DNA from: Gloeocapsopsis sp. IPPAS B-1203
GTDB lineage: Bacteria > Cyanobacteriota > Cyanobacteriia > Cyanobacteriales > Chroococcidiopsidaceae
Direction: 5' to 3'
NCBI RefSeq assembly: GCF_002749975.1
Contig: NZ_PEIG01000014.1
Location: 62,001-126,000 of the forward strand
Length of the DNA: 64,000 nt
A program made the position numbers and the translations under genes. Below, one piece after another: positions 9,020-17,499 of this stretch; the first letter of the stretch is position 1; each line of letters opens with the position of its first letter. The notes beneath the pieces are model-generated. The model saw only the letters and a program-made list of their open reading frames with translations, did no database searches and had not been told where the DNA came from.

Positions 9020-9337
9020 TTACTCTAATTTTTCGAGCGCATCACGTACATCAACTAGATGATTGTTAAATACTTCTAGTGCAGCATCTAGAATATTAAA
9101 AATAGCTGGGTCACGTACAGAGTAAAATACATAGTTACCTTGCTTACGGCTTGTAACTAAATTGCGACTGCGCAGTACAGCGAGTTGCTGAGATACTGAG
9201 GATGGATCGGCTTGAACCCACTGGGCAATGCTATTCACGCTTTGTTCTCCCAGTCTTAAAGCATCTAAAATTTGAATTCGTACTGGATTGGATAATACTT
9301 TAAACAGATCAGCTTTAAAATAACTGGGCTTAAACAT
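9020..9337 (-). CDS. ArsR/SmtB-family winged-helix regulator
   Basis: 105 residues forming one winged-helix domain: LFKVLSNPVRIQILDALRLGEQSVNSIAQWVQADPSSVSQQLAVLRSRNLVTSRKQGNYVFYSV is the standard ArsR pattern. The metal-sensing ELCVCDL box of ArsR and the histidine-rich C-terminal site of SmtB are absent, so it probably senses something other than arsenic or zinc. It lies 90 bases downstream of the MBL-fold gene on the same strand, facing away from the SulP gene. Regulation of those neighbours or of itself is an inference. Confidence 0.85.
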   Translation of the reverse strand: MFKPSYFKADLFKVLSNPVRIQILDALRLGEQSVNSIAQWVQADPSSVSQQLAVLRSRNLVTSRKQGNYVFYSVRDPAIFNILDAALEVFNNHLVDVRDALEKLE

Positions 9338-9427
9338 TACTTACATACCTGTGTATCTTCAAAGCTTTTCAGTTTGCTTAACATTTTAGCATCTGAAAGC
9401 GCAAGTTATAACTTGAACAGAGTTAAT

Positions 9428-10303
9428 TTAATTCAAGTTTATATACTCAAATTCTAAAAATTGAGCAGCTGTGTTTTTGCGATCTTGAAGCTGAGTTTGT
9501 ACTTGTCGCAGTCTATCAAGATATTTAGTAATAGTAATAGTTCCTTCATCGTAAGTGGTTAACAGTTTTTTATGACTAACTCCTAATGGAGAACCGTGGG
9601 CATGACTTTGATATCGCTGCATCATTCGTGGTGAAATTGGTTGTTCCAATTCATTAGAAACGATAATAACTTCTGGTTTGCAATAATCAAAAACTGATGG
9701 GCAATAACCATCTTCTTTGCCATGATTAGCTGCTACAAAAATATTAACTTGTCGTAAGCGATCGCAAAAATGAGGCGACTTGAGAAGTGACAACCAACCT
9801 GCTGTTTTTAGATTACTTGGAAAAATTATATTAATATCTCGATAGGACAAAAAAGTCACCAAGCTCAAGTTATCAGCATTCTGAAATTCTGAGTAATTGT
9901 TCCAGAAAAATGAAACGGCGACATCATCAATTTTCATCACCTGAGTACTTCCTACTCCTGGAGGTGTATCTGACATAAAGGCAAGAGCATTTTTGAATCG
10001 CTGATTTAAACGTTGTAATCCTGGAAATTTTTCAGCATCAACTGAGGGGTTTGCAAGATAAAAATGAATTGGTAAGCAGTGTTCTAAAGACTGATTCAAA
10101 AGATCGGCAAAACCAGATAAATGCTCTTCTGTATAAGCAGGAACAATCAAGCATTCTAGAGAATTGCAATGCTTTTGCACAATATATTGTGAGGGTCTAA
10201 ATCCTGTGTGCGAATAGCCACTATCAAGAAGTATTGTCCGGTGATCGTCTGTAATCACAACTGCACAGAATCCGCGATCAACATCAAAAATTTTAATTTC
10301 CAT
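9428..10303 (-). CDS. ComEC-like metallo-beta-lactamase-fold protein with degenerate metal motif
   Basis: About 291 residues from ATG 10303; an alternative GTG at 10348 would add 15 residues and overlap the upstream small gene. The start MEIKIFDVDRGFCAVVITDDHRTILLDSGYS and later PSNLKTAGWLSLLK and FVAANHGKEDG follow the fold of ComEC/Rec2 C-terminal hydrolase domains and their stand-alone relatives. The usual HxHxDH zinc motif is replaced by AYTEEH, so only the last histidine is kept. The protein may therefore be non-catalytic or use other ligands. It probably forms a transcription unit with the 75-residue gene just upstream and perhaps with the ArsR gene. Confidence 0.65.
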   Translation of the reverse strand: MEIKIFDVDRGFCAVVITDDHRTILLDSGYSHTGFRPSQYIVQKHCNSLECLIVPAYTEEHLSGFADLLNQSLEHCLPIHFYLANPSVDAEKFPGLQRLNQRFKNALAFMSDTPPGVGSTQVMKIDDVAVSFFWNNYSEFQNADNLSLVTFLSYRDINIIFPSNLKTAGWLSLLKSPHFCDRLRQVNIFVAANHGKEDGYCPSVFDYCKPEVIIVSNELEQPISPRMMQRYQSHAHGSPLGVSHKKLLTTYDEGTITITKYLDRLRQVQTQLQDRKNTAAQFLEFEYINLN

Positions 10304-10344
10304 TGTCTTAATATATATCTCACAAAATGCTACAAATTGACATT

Positions 10345-10572
10345 TCACTCATAAACACAATCAAACGCAATTGTGTATGAAGCAGTAGGTCGTGCTTGTT
10401 TAAGAAACCGCAAGTGTGCTTCTGCTTTTGTCCGAGAAGAAAACTTGGCAACAACAATGGATTGCAGATTAGGAAGGTGACGGACAACATACCACACGGA
10501 AGTTGACCTCTCAATCTGATTTTGTAAATAACGCTCAACGTGATTAGACTCAACATCCATGTATCTGTACAT
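10345..10572 (-). CDS. Small conserved-looking protein upstream of the MBL-fold gene
   Basis: 75 residues. Two overlapping reverse-strand frames exist here. This one is preferred because its sequence (SVWYVVRHLPNLQSIVVAKFSSRTKAEAHLRFLKQARPTASYTIAFD) reads like a compact alpha/beta domain with an SPOR-like rhythm. Its stop at 10345 sits 42 bases before the ATG of the MBL-fold gene, so the two are probably cotranscribed. ATG 10560 is an alternative start. No family can be named with certainty. Confidence 0.5.
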   Translation of the reverse strand: MYRYMDVESNHVERYLQNQIERSTSVWYVVRHLPNLQSIVVAKFSSRTKAEAHLRFLKQARPTASYTIAFDCVYE

Positions 10573-10673
10573 CTGAATAAGTTAAATACGCTCAAAGGGC
10601 GCAGTTGACTTGGATATCGCTGCTTGCCACACCTTAGCATGGGTGCTAATCTATATGCAAGACTTTGCAGATA

Positions 10674-10694
10674 CAAAGATACAAAGATATATAT
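10674..10694 (+). repeat. GATACAAA direct repeats before the SulP gene
   Basis: Two copies of GATACAAA followed by the partial copy GATATA lie about 20-40 bases upstream of the SulP start, just before the GGAG ribosome-binding site. They could be part of a regulatory site or chance AT-rich repetition. The ArsR gene nearby is a candidate binder, but nothing in the sequence proves it. Confidence 0.35.
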
Positions 10695-10713
10695 TGGAGT
10701 TGGATAGCACCAG

Positions 10714-12345
10714 ATGACACGAGCAAACCTTCTGAAGATTACTAATTGGCGTGGTGACTTGACTGGAGGGCTGACAGCAGCAATTGTGGCGCTTCCTTTA
10801 GCATTAGCATTTGCCGTAGCGAGTGGCGTAGAACCGAAAGCCGGACTTTACACAGCAATTGTGGCGGGGATTGTAGCAGCAGTATTTGGTGGTTCTCCTG
10901 TACAGATTACAGGTCCTACAGGAGCAATGGCAGTTATCTTGATTGGGATTGTTGCCAAGTACGGAATTGAAAAAGTGTGGCTTGCTGGGGTAATGGCAGG
11001 AATCATTCAAGTTGCCCTAGGAGTTGCCAAGCTTGGTAGGCTGGTCAAATTTATTCCTTATCCAGTTACTGCCGGTTTTACGAATGGCATTGCCATCATC
11101 ATTTTTTGCGGACAATTGAATAATTTTTTCGGTTTACATTTATCGCGCAGCGAACACTTTTTGCCAGGATTATGGGCAACACTAACGCATCTAGAGGGTG
11201 TCAATTGGGCAGCAGTAGGGTTAACCCTGATGGTAATTACTACCAAACTGCTTTGGACGCAGATTACTACTGGCATCCCAGGCTCATTAGTTGGTTTAGT
11301 CTTAGCAACAGCGATCGCTGCTTGGTTTGATCTCGATGTCCCCACCATTGGTTCAATTCCGCAATCATTGCCAATACCGCAGACAATTCCTCATTGGAAT
11401 AACTTTCAGCTTATTCAAGAACTGATGAGTCCAGCATTAGCACTAGCAGCTTTGGGCAGTATTGAATCGTTACTGTCGGCAGTAGTAGCAGATGGCATGA
11501 CTGTCAGCGAGAAGCACAATAGCGATCGCGAACTTATAGGTCAAGGTTTAGCAAATATCGTCGTGCCTTTCTTCGGTGGTATTCCAGCAACAGGAGCGAT
11601 CGCCCGTACAGCAGTTAATGTCCGCGCTGGCGGCAAAACGCGGCTTTCTGGTGTCATTCACGGCATTGCATTGGCAATCATTGTTTTAGTATTAGCTCCC
11701 TTAGCAGCACAGGTTCCTTTAGCAGCCTTGGCAGGTATTCTCATGGTTACAAGTGTGCGGATGATTGAGTGGGAAGCGATCGGGTTGTTGATGCGAGCAA
11801 CATACTCTGACTTTGCTGTCATGATTCTTACGTGGCTAGTGACTGTTTGTTTTGACTTAGTATTAGCAGTAGAAGTCGGCTTGATTGCCGCAGGAGCATT
11901 GTTTATTAAACGAATGAGTGACCTTAGTTTAGGTAAAGTATCTGAAATAGAAGCCTTTCCGCCTGGTATACCCTTGGAGCTAAGTAAACAAGTTGCTGTT
12001 TACCGAGTTGATGGTCCCTTATTCTTTGGGGCTGCTGAGCGCTTTGTGACTTTTTTGCGCGACGAACCAGAAGTAAAATACTTGATTTTACGGTTGCGAT
12101 TTGTGCCTAATATGGACACTACTGGACTTGTTGCATTAGAAGACATTTACTATGACTTAAAACGACGCAACTGTCGTTTGCTACTAAGTGGTTTGCAACC
12201 CCAGGTAAAGCAAATGCTAGAACGTAGTGGCTTACTCGACAAAATAGGTAAAGAAAATTGCTTTGAAACTACTGATGCTGCAATTTGTGCGCTGTCTCCT
12301 GAACTTGGATGCCATCAAGAGTTAGTATCTGTTCGTGAGAACTAA
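10714..12345 (+). CDS. SulP-family anion (sulfate or bicarbonate) transporter with STAS domain
   Basis: 543 residues. Ten or more hydrophobic segments cover residues 1-400, starting with RGDLTGGLTAAIVALPLALAFAVASG, the SulP signature; GGSPVQITGPTGAMAV and the ATGAIARTAVNVRAGGKTRLSG loop also match. A cytoplasmic STAS domain follows from about residue 420 (VAVYRVDGPLFFGAAERF, then FVPNMDTTGLVALEDI). It is the same family as the cyanobacterial Na+/HCO3- carrier BicA but belongs to a different subgroup by eye. The next gene is an exported carbonic-anhydrase-like protein, which favours bicarbonate over sulfate as substrate; this is inference. A GGAG ribosome-binding site precedes the ATG. Confidence 0.9.
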   Translation: MTRANLLKITNWRGDLTGGLTAAIVALPLALAFAVASGVEPKAGLYTAIVAGIVAAVFGGSPVQITGPTGAMAVILIGIVAKYGIEKVWLAGVMAGIIQVALGVAKLGRLVKFIPYPVTAGFTNGIAIIIFCGQLNNFFGLHLSRSEHFLPGLWATLTHLEGVNWAAVGLTLMVITTKLLWTQITTGIPGSLVGLVLATAIAAWFDLDVPTIGSIPQSLPIPQTIPHWNNFQLIQELMSPALALAALGSIESLLSAVVADGMTVSEKHNSDRELIGQGLANIVVPFFGGIPATGAIARTAVNVRAGGKTRLSGVIHGIALAIIVLVLAPLAAQVPLAALAGILMVTSVRMIEWEAIGLLMRATYSDFAVMILTWLVTVCFDLVLAVEVGLIAAGALFIKRMSDLSLGKVSEIEAFPPGIPLELSKQVAVYRVDGPLFFGAAERFVTFLRDEPEVKYLILRLRFVPNMDTTGLVALEDIYYDLKRRNCRLLLSGLQPQVKQMLERSGLLDKIGKENCFETTDAAICALSPELGCHQELVSVREN

Positions 12346-12424
12346 ACAACTAAATGACCTGTAATTTAATCAGTGCCATACAAGCTTATTTCTTTTTAGA
12401 GAAACATTTATACTAGATTTCACA

Positions 12425-12988
12425 ATGCAACAAATTAGCGGCTGTGCCTGTAGTCAACCTCATCAATTTCCTCGTCGTCATTTTTTGCGATCGCTCTTAC
12501 CTGTAATTGTTGTTCCTGTTTTACTAAAAACCTTACCAGCTAGAGCCGCAGAACATCAGGCGAAAGCATTAGTACTTAGTTGTATTGATTTTCGCTTTCT
12601 AGAGACAGAGCGCTATTTCTTGTCGCTGCAACATCTGAGTAATCAATATGATTGGACAGCTTTAGCAGGCGCTTCTCTAGCATTATCTGGTTTTCCCCAT
12701 ACTGCTGAGGCTGAGGTATTTTGGGATCAACTAGAGTTGTCTCACAAGTTACATCACATTACAAAAGTAATTGTCTTAGACCATCAAGATTGTGGAGCAT
12801 ATGCTAGTAAAATCGATCCTGAGTTAAGTAGCGATCGAGAACGCGAACAACAAGTTCATGGAGATTACTTAAATCGAGCTTATTGGGAAATTCGCAAGCG
12901 ATATCCTGATCTCAATATAGAGCTTTATTTTGTAACTCTTAATGCTGAAGTTCAGGCTGTGATGCCTACACAATCAAGTCTCAGCTAA
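12425..12988 (+). CDS. Tat-exported beta-carbonic-anhydrase-like protein
   Basis: 187 residues. The N-terminus carries a twin-arginine signal (PRRHFLRSL at about 16-23), a hydrophobic stretch and an ARAA cleavage-like end near residue 42. The mature part has CIDFRF (Cys53, Asp55, Arg57) and HQDCGAY (His120, Cys123), which are the zinc ligands and Asp-Arg dyad of beta-carbonic anhydrases (CxDxR, then HxxC). The protein is shorter than most beta-CAs, and the text between the motifs is diverged. It interconverts CO2 and bicarbonate if active. It follows the SulP gene by 79 bases on the same strand. Its stop overlaps that of aroE on the other strand. Confidence 0.75.
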   Translation: MQQISGCACSQPHQFPRRHFLRSLLPVIVVPVLLKTLPARAAEHQAKALVLSCIDFRFLETERYFLSLQHLSNQYDWTALAGASLALSGFPHTAEAEVFWDQLELSHKLHHITKVIVLDHQDCGAYASKIDPELSSDREREQQVHGDYLNRAYWEIRKRYPDLNIELYFVTLNAEVQAVMPTQSSLS

Positions 12989-13848
12989 CGCTTGATTAAT
13001 TGCTGTTGTAAAGCTTGACGCATAATATCGACAGGGACTGATTGCTGTAACCAAATTTGAAGCGCTGCTGCGCCTTGTTGAACGAGCATTTCTAGTCCAT
13101 CGATTGTCATTGCGCCTTGTTTTTCTGCTTGTTGGAGAAACTGAGTAGGACTCGGAGTGTAAATTAAATCGTATGCGATCGCCTTTGGAGACAAAAGCAT
13201 CATCTCTGTAATGCTTAATGGCGATGCTTCAGTGTGCGGATGCATTCCCACAGGAGTTGTGTTGACTAATAAGGTTGCTTGAGGAATCAACTGTGGTAGT
13301 TTTTCCCAAGCATGAACTTGTAGTTTACTGCTAGTATCTGCATTGTGCCAACTAGCGTAAAATTGCTGTAGCTTTTGCCCGTTACGACCAATCACATGAA
13401 TTGTCGAACAACCTAATTGAGCGCAAGCTGCTACGACTGCTCTTGCGGCTCCTCCATAGCCTAAAATAACGACTACAGCATTATTCCAATCGCGATTTAA
13501 ATCTTGCAAAGGAGCAAGAAAGCCTTCAACATCAGTGTTAGTACCTACCCAAGCATCATCCTGACGCCAAACTGTATTAACGGCTCCCACCGCTTGAGCG
13601 ACAGGAGAAATTTCTGATAGCAACGGTAGAATTGCCTGTTTATGGGGAATTGTGACATTAAAGCCTTTTAAGTTGATTGCTGCAAATCCAGCAACTGCTG
13701 TTGTCAAAGCTTCTGGTTTAACTGATAAAGGTAAATAAACATAATCTAGTCCTAAATGGGCGATCGCTGCATTATGCATTACCGGAGACAGCGAGTGTTC
13801 TACCGGATGCCCAATCACGCCAAGTAGTTGTGTTTTACCTGTAATCAC
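12985..13848 (-). CDS. aroE: Shikimate 5-dehydrogenase
   Basis: 287 residues, full length. It reduces 3-dehydroshikimate to shikimate with NADPH in aromatic amino acid synthesis. The substrate domain has GVIGHPVEHSLSPVMHNAA, NVTIPHK with the catalytic lysine, and GAVNTVW; TNTDVEGF carries the catalytic aspartate. The NADPH domain has VVILGYGGAARAVV. The C-terminus has GLEMLVQQGAAALQIW. The stop overlaps the carbonic-anhydrase-like gene by four bases tail to tail. Confidence 0.96.
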   Translation of the reverse strand: MITGKTQLLGVIGHPVEHSLSPVMHNAAIAHLGLDYVYLPLSVKPEALTTAVAGFAAINLKGFNVTIPHKQAILPLLSEISPVAQAVGAVNTVWRQDDAWVGTNTDVEGFLAPLQDLNRDWNNAVVVILGYGGAARAVVAACAQLGCSTIHVIGRNGQKLQQFYASWHNADTSSKLQVHAWEKLPQLIPQATLLVNTTPVGMHPHTEASPLSITEMMLLSPKAIAYDLIYTPSPTQFLQQAEKQGAMTIDGLEMLVQQGAAALQIWLQQSVPVDIMRQALQQQLIKR

Positions 13849-13977
13849 CTACAAATACCCAAACCAAATAAATGACACATATTAAAGCTCTAACCTCTAA
13901 CCTCTATCTATTTACATAGATTACATGGTTATAGTCCACGTTAAGATTATTAAAGTAACTTAACATTTATTGAGATT

Positions 13978-14907
13978 ATGCAGGTGACTTCTGCTACTAC
14001 CTCAATTCCTGGCAAATATTGGCAGTGGCGAGGGCAGTCAATTTATTATGTACGGGCCGGACAATCCTCCCAGTATCCACCCATACTATTAATACATGGA
14101 TTTGGTGCTTCAACCGACCACTGGCAAAAAAATGTTGCTGGGCTGTCGCGTGATTTTGAAGTATGGGCAGTTGATTTATTAGGTTTTGGGCGTTCTGCTA
14201 AGCCAAAGTGGCAATACAGCGGAGATCTATGGCGCGATCAGTTGTATGACTTTATTCAAGAAGTCATTGGTCAACCAGTTGTGTTAGCTGGTAACTCTTT
14301 GGGTGGATATACTAGTTTGTGTGTTGCTGCTCAGCGTAAAGATGCAGCTGCGGGATTAGTTTTATTAAATAGTGCAGGACCTTTTAACGAAGATCAGCCT
14401 ACGCCTGAATCTGAAGCAGTACAATCAGAGATTCAACCACCAAAACAGTCTGATTTTATCCAAAAATTTTTGCAAGAGTCGGCAAAGTGGTTTTTTCAGC
14501 AACCCTTAGGACGTTTCTTATTATTTCAGTACATCCGTCAACCTTGGGTTATCCGGCAAACCTTAGAAAAGGTATACCTTGATAAAAGTGCGATCACAGA
14601 GCAATTAGTAGAAGACATTTACCGTCCTGCTTGCGATCCTGGTGCCATCGATGTTTTTGCCTCTGTGTTCAGTACTCCTCAGGGAGAAAAAGTTGATACG
14701 CTGCTAAAACAGTTAGATTGTCCCTTACTGCTGTTGTGGGGAGAAGCAGATCCTTGGATGAATGCTAGAGAGCGATCGCCTAGGTTTCGCAAGTATTATC
14801 CAGAATTAAAGGAATATTTTTTATGGGCAGGACATTGCCCTCATGATGAAGTGCCAGAACAAGTTAACTCTCTGTTAAGCGACTGGGTACTCACATTGAG
14901 TCGCTAA
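13978..14907 (+). CDS. Alpha/beta-fold hydrolase, possibly chlorophyll-dephytylase/pheophytinase-like
   Basis: 309 residues. LLIHGFGASTDHWQKNVAGLSRDFEVWAVDLLGFGRS is the entry typical of cyanobacterial and plastid alpha/beta hydrolases. The nucleophile elbow is GNSLGG, the acid is in LLWGEADPW, and the histidine is in WAGHCPHDE, so the catalytic triad is present. Plastid relatives with this HGFGxxxxHW and VWAVDxLGFGxS pattern include pheophytinase and chlorophyll dephytylase, which remove phytol; that assignment is only by resemblance. A phytol-kinase-like gene lies about 1.5 kb downstream on the other strand. No signal peptide is seen. A hairpin follows the stop. Confidence 0.8.
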   Translation: MQVTSATTSIPGKYWQWRGQSIYYVRAGQSSQYPPILLIHGFGASTDHWQKNVAGLSRDFEVWAVDLLGFGRSAKPKWQYSGDLWRDQLYDFIQEVIGQPVVLAGNSLGGYTSLCVAAQRKDAAAGLVLLNSAGPFNEDQPTPESEAVQSEIQPPKQSDFIQKFLQESAKWFFQQPLGRFLLFQYIRQPWVIRQTLEKVYLDKSAITEQLVEDIYRPACDPGAIDVFASVFSTPQGEKVDTLLKQLDCPLLLLWGEADPWMNARERSPRFRKYYPELKEYFLWAGHCPHDEVPEQVNSLLSDWVLTLSR

Positions 14908-14930
14908 TTGCGAATCACTAATCAAATGTC

Positions 14931-14964
14931 AAGGGTCTAGCCAGAATAGATGGACTAGACCCTT
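14931..14964 (+). terminator. Hairpin downstream of the hydrolase gene
   Basis: A perfect 10-bp inverted repeat, AAGGGTCTAG and CTAGACCCTT, with a 14-base loop begins 24 bases after the hydrolase stop. It lacks a clear T-run, so it may act as a terminator or as an mRNA-end stabiliser. Confidence 0.55.
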
Positions 14965-15376
14965 TAGGAAATAAGACTCAACTTCTTCAAATTGAATTTG
15001 GAATAGAGAGGTAAGTGGAATAACAACTAAGGTTTACTAGTTTCGCAACTCCAGCATAGAAGTGTCTTTCTTGACCAAGGTTAGGCGTTACCCATGTTAG
15101 GTGTGTTGCCTCTGAAGCTATGCTTGGTATTTGCTGTTGATAGTTCTACGACGGGAGACACCGAGCCGAGAACCTTTCCTTTTTGGATGTGGTTTTATCC
15201 ATCTGGTGCCTTAATATTTAAGTTATCACGTTGTTTGATAACTGCAAGTAGGTATTTACTCAAGTTTAAAAGTCTTAGAACTTTGCAACAACAACCGACA
15301 CATTCAGCAACACACCAATAACTTTCCTTTGTAAACCCCCTAACCTCTGACCTCCAAACCCCGACCCCTCTTCTTC
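14965..15376. other. Noncoding region between hydrolase and aldo/keto reductase
   Basis: I see no supportable gene. The short forward frame at 15094-15321 has no start context or family features. The stretch near 15332-15372 is a C-rich run of CCTAACCTC/GACCTCC-like units, a simple-sequence pattern also hinted at near 13890. Confidence 0.4.
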
Positions 15377-16339
15377 CTACCAATTCCACATCACTGGGTT
15401 TTCGTCTAAATGGTCAGTCACAATGCGACCAATAGCGTCAATTTCTGCTAGTTCTTCAGTACTGAGTTGTACTGTAGCAGCTTTAGCGTTACCAACAGCT
15501 TGTTCTGCGGTTCTAGCACCAACAATGGCTTGGGTTTGAGGCTGGGCAATTAGCCACGCGATCGCCAAATTTGCAAGAGAAGCTTGATGGCGTTCAGCGA
15601 TCGGACGAAGTTTTTCTAGGGCTTGCTGCGCCCGTTCGTAGTTTTCGCCTTGAAACAGCTTATTCTTAGAACGGTTATCTTGGGAATCAAATTGATGACC
15701 TTGACCAAATTTTCCTGTTAATAACCCTTGAGCGAGAGGAGAATAGGCAAGAATCGAAATGTTATGCTCAACACAATAAGGCATCACGTCTTTCTCAACC
15801 CAGCGCCAAAACAGCGAGTAAGGCGGCTGAATGCTATCAATGCGTCCGTGTTGTGCAGCTTCTTCTAGCTGAGGGCGCGAGAAATTAGAAACCCCGATCG
15901 CCCGAATTTTACCTTGCTGCTTTAATTGATTTAAAGCACTCATTGTTTCTTCGATAGGGACAGTTTCTGTGTTAAAAGAACCCGAAGGCCAATGAATTTG
16001 GTAGAGGTCAATATAATCAATTTTCAGATTTTTCAGCGAGCGATCGCAAGCTTCGAGTACTTGATCGTGTTTCAAGTGATTGGCAAAAACTTTTGTAGCG
16101 TAAACAATGCGATCGCGTGGTACATCAGTTAAAGCTTGTGCAATGACTTGTTCTGAGTGACCATTACCATATACTTCTGCTGTATCAATTGTTGTCATTC
16201 CAGCATCCACTGCAGCGCGAATAGCTTTGATACATTCTTCATCCTCAATACCAACCCACTGTTTTTGACCAGCTTGCCATGTTCCCATCAAAATGGGAGT
16301 AATGTAGATATCAGTTGTGCCTAAGCGTCGCTTCTCCAT
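15377..16339 (-). CDS. Aldo/keto reductase
   Basis: 320 residues, full length. It begins with the AKR pattern RRLGTTDIYITPILMGTWQAG. The catalytic tetrad is visible: Asp in TIDTAEVYG, Tyr in the same motif, Lys in YATKVF and His in YQIHWP. The C-terminal NADPH-binding segment is IVGARTAEQAVGNAKA. These are soluble NADPH-dependent reductases of aldehydes and ketones; the substrate is unknown. It stands between an alpha/beta hydrolase and a phytol-kinase-like gene with its own short spacers. Confidence 0.93.
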   Translation of the reverse strand: MEKRRLGTTDIYITPILMGTWQAGQKQWVGIEDEECIKAIRAAVDAGMTTIDTAEVYGNGHSEQVIAQALTDVPRDRIVYATKVFANHLKHDQVLEACDRSLKNLKIDYIDLYQIHWPSGSFNTETVPIEETMSALNQLKQQGKIRAIGVSNFSRPQLEEAAQHGRIDSIQPPYSLFWRWVEKDVMPYCVEHNISILAYSPLAQGLLTGKFGQGHQFDSQDNRSKNKLFQGENYERAQQALEKLRPIAERHQASLANLAIAWLIAQPQTQAIVGARTAEQAVGNAKAATVQLSTEELAEIDAIGRIVTDHLDENPVMWNW

Positions 16340-16419
16340 TTTTACCTCATAGTGTTCTTTGTTTATTGTGCAATGCAGTTGGGTAATGGGTAATGGGTAG
16401 TATATCTATACAATTTGAA

Positions 16420-17112
16420 CTACAGCAACTGAGTCAAAGCAAAAGCGATCGCTGCACTACCCAGAGGAACCGTCAAATTATCTATACCAAATTTAGAGAA
16501 AGCTTCTAGACTAGTAGCAACTAGGGCAATAACTAGTGAAATCATCCAGGTTTGCCAGATGTTACCTTGTATACCCAGAAAAATCAGGCTACTAACGATG
16601 TAACTGACGACAGCCATTGTCAAAGAACCTTCCCAGCTTTTTTGAATTCCCCAAATTTTGTAGCGATGCTTACCAAATTTTTGACCAATTAAGGCAGCTA
16701 AACCATCACCCCACGTCATTACCAAAATGCCTAAAGCTGCATATTGAGGTTGTTCTACAGACCAAAACCAGGCAACTAAGATGCCAATACTCACCGCGTA
16801 AAAAAACGTGCCAAGGCTTTGGCGTCCAACACTATTAATTCCAGGCAGAAGCGGAAATTTATATGAGAGCAGGGTAACAACACTTGCTACAATTGAAGCA
16901 CCAATACCTATACTTGCAGGGATATTTAGCCACCAAGCCAACAAAATGATGTTACCTGTGCCAATGTGAACAATCTTGCGCGTAATTTCTGAGTCGGCAC
17001 TAGTATAGCGATTGGCAATTAATGCTATTAATAGGATCGCACCTATCCAGGTTCCTACAACAGTAATTGGCTGCCACAATGGTACTGATTCTAACTGAGT
17101 TAAAGTAAGCAA
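16420..17112 (-). CDS. Phytol/polyprenol kinase-family membrane protein
   Basis: 230 residues with about seven hydrophobic segments. The family signatures are SEITRKIVHIGTGN near the N-terminus, LVMTWGDGLAALIGQKFG and IQKSWEGSLTMAVVS. These are found in CTP-dependent phytol kinases (plant VTE5 and cyanobacterial homologues) and related dolichol/diacylglycerol kinases. Phytol kinase returns phytol freed from chlorophyll to phytyl phosphate for tocopherol synthesis. The start is a TTG at 17112, because an in-frame stop lies close upstream and no ATG exists near the N-terminus. It is divergent from yidD. Confidence 0.8.
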   Translation of the reverse strand: MLTLTQLESVPLWQPITVVGTWIGAILLIALIANRYTSADSEITRKIVHIGTGNIILLAWWLNIPASIGIGASIVASVVTLLSYKFPLLPGINSVGRQSLGTFFYAVSIGILVAWFWSVEQPQYAALGILVMTWGDGLAALIGQKFGKHRYKIWGIQKSWEGSLTMAVVSYIVSSLIFLGIQGNIWQTWMISLVIALVATSLEAFSKFGIDNLTVPLGSAAIAFALTQLL

Positions 17113-17174
17113 GGTCTTGACTTAAGCTGAATGTAAGTATTCTTGTTACACTGTATCGAGAATTTGGCTCTGTG

Positions 17175-17387
17175 ATGAAACGTCTGATTCTTTTCTTAAT
17201 TCGCGGCTATCGTATTTTAATTTCACCGCTGTTTCCTCCTACTTGCCGCTTTCATCCTACCTGTTCGCAGTATGCAATGGAAGCAGTTGAACGCTTTGGA
17301 GCATGGCGTGGCGGAATTTTAGCAGTGCGACGGGTGCTGCGTTGTCATCCTTGGCATCCAGGTGGTTACGATCCAGTACCGAAATAA
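17175..17387 (+). CDS. yidD: Membrane protein insertion efficiency factor YidD
   Basis: 70 residues from ATG 17175; a GTG directly before it at 17172 is an alternative start. The whole protein is the conserved YidD domain: [40 protein letters not shown], then [18 protein letters not shown] with its conserved cysteines. YidD assists YidC-dependent membrane protein insertion at the cytoplasmic membrane. It is a lone gene rather than part of the rnpA-yidC cluster, which is common in cyanobacteria. Confidence 0.95.
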   Translation: MKRLILFLIRGYRILISPLFPPTCRFHPTCSQYAMEAVERFGAWRGGILAVRRVLRCHPWHPGGYDPVPK

Positions 17388-17397
17388 CTGCATCAGC

Positions 17398-17458
17398 TTG
17401 GCGAATAAATTCGCAGCTCAACTAACTAAGTCCACCTGCGTGGACTTACTGGTAGATC
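17398..17458 (-). repeat. Dispersed palindromic repeat, module B, inverted copy
   Basis: Contains two palindromes: GCGAAT-AA-ATTCGC (17401-17414) and AAGTCCAC-CTGC-GTGGACTT (17428-17447). Read on the reverse strand it aligns along its length with the second half of the repeat at 19477-19532 (ACTGGTAA, TCCACG, AGGTGGACTT and GCGAATTTATTCG in the same order). It lies between the yidD and devA stops and could also act as a bidirectional terminator. Confidence 0.75.
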
Positions 17459-17499
17459 TTTTGCTTGAGTGTGCGCTCGTCACACTTTTGATTCAAACA

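Noticed and set aside
10320-10676. 118-residue reverse frame overlapping the 75-residue gene
   Set aside because: It reads leucine/cysteine-rich random-looking text, while the other frame reads a plausible compact domain.
15094-15321. 75-residue forward frame in the gap before the aldo/keto reductase
   Set aside because: Its composition is unlike protein-coding DNA here, it has no start context and no recognisable motif.
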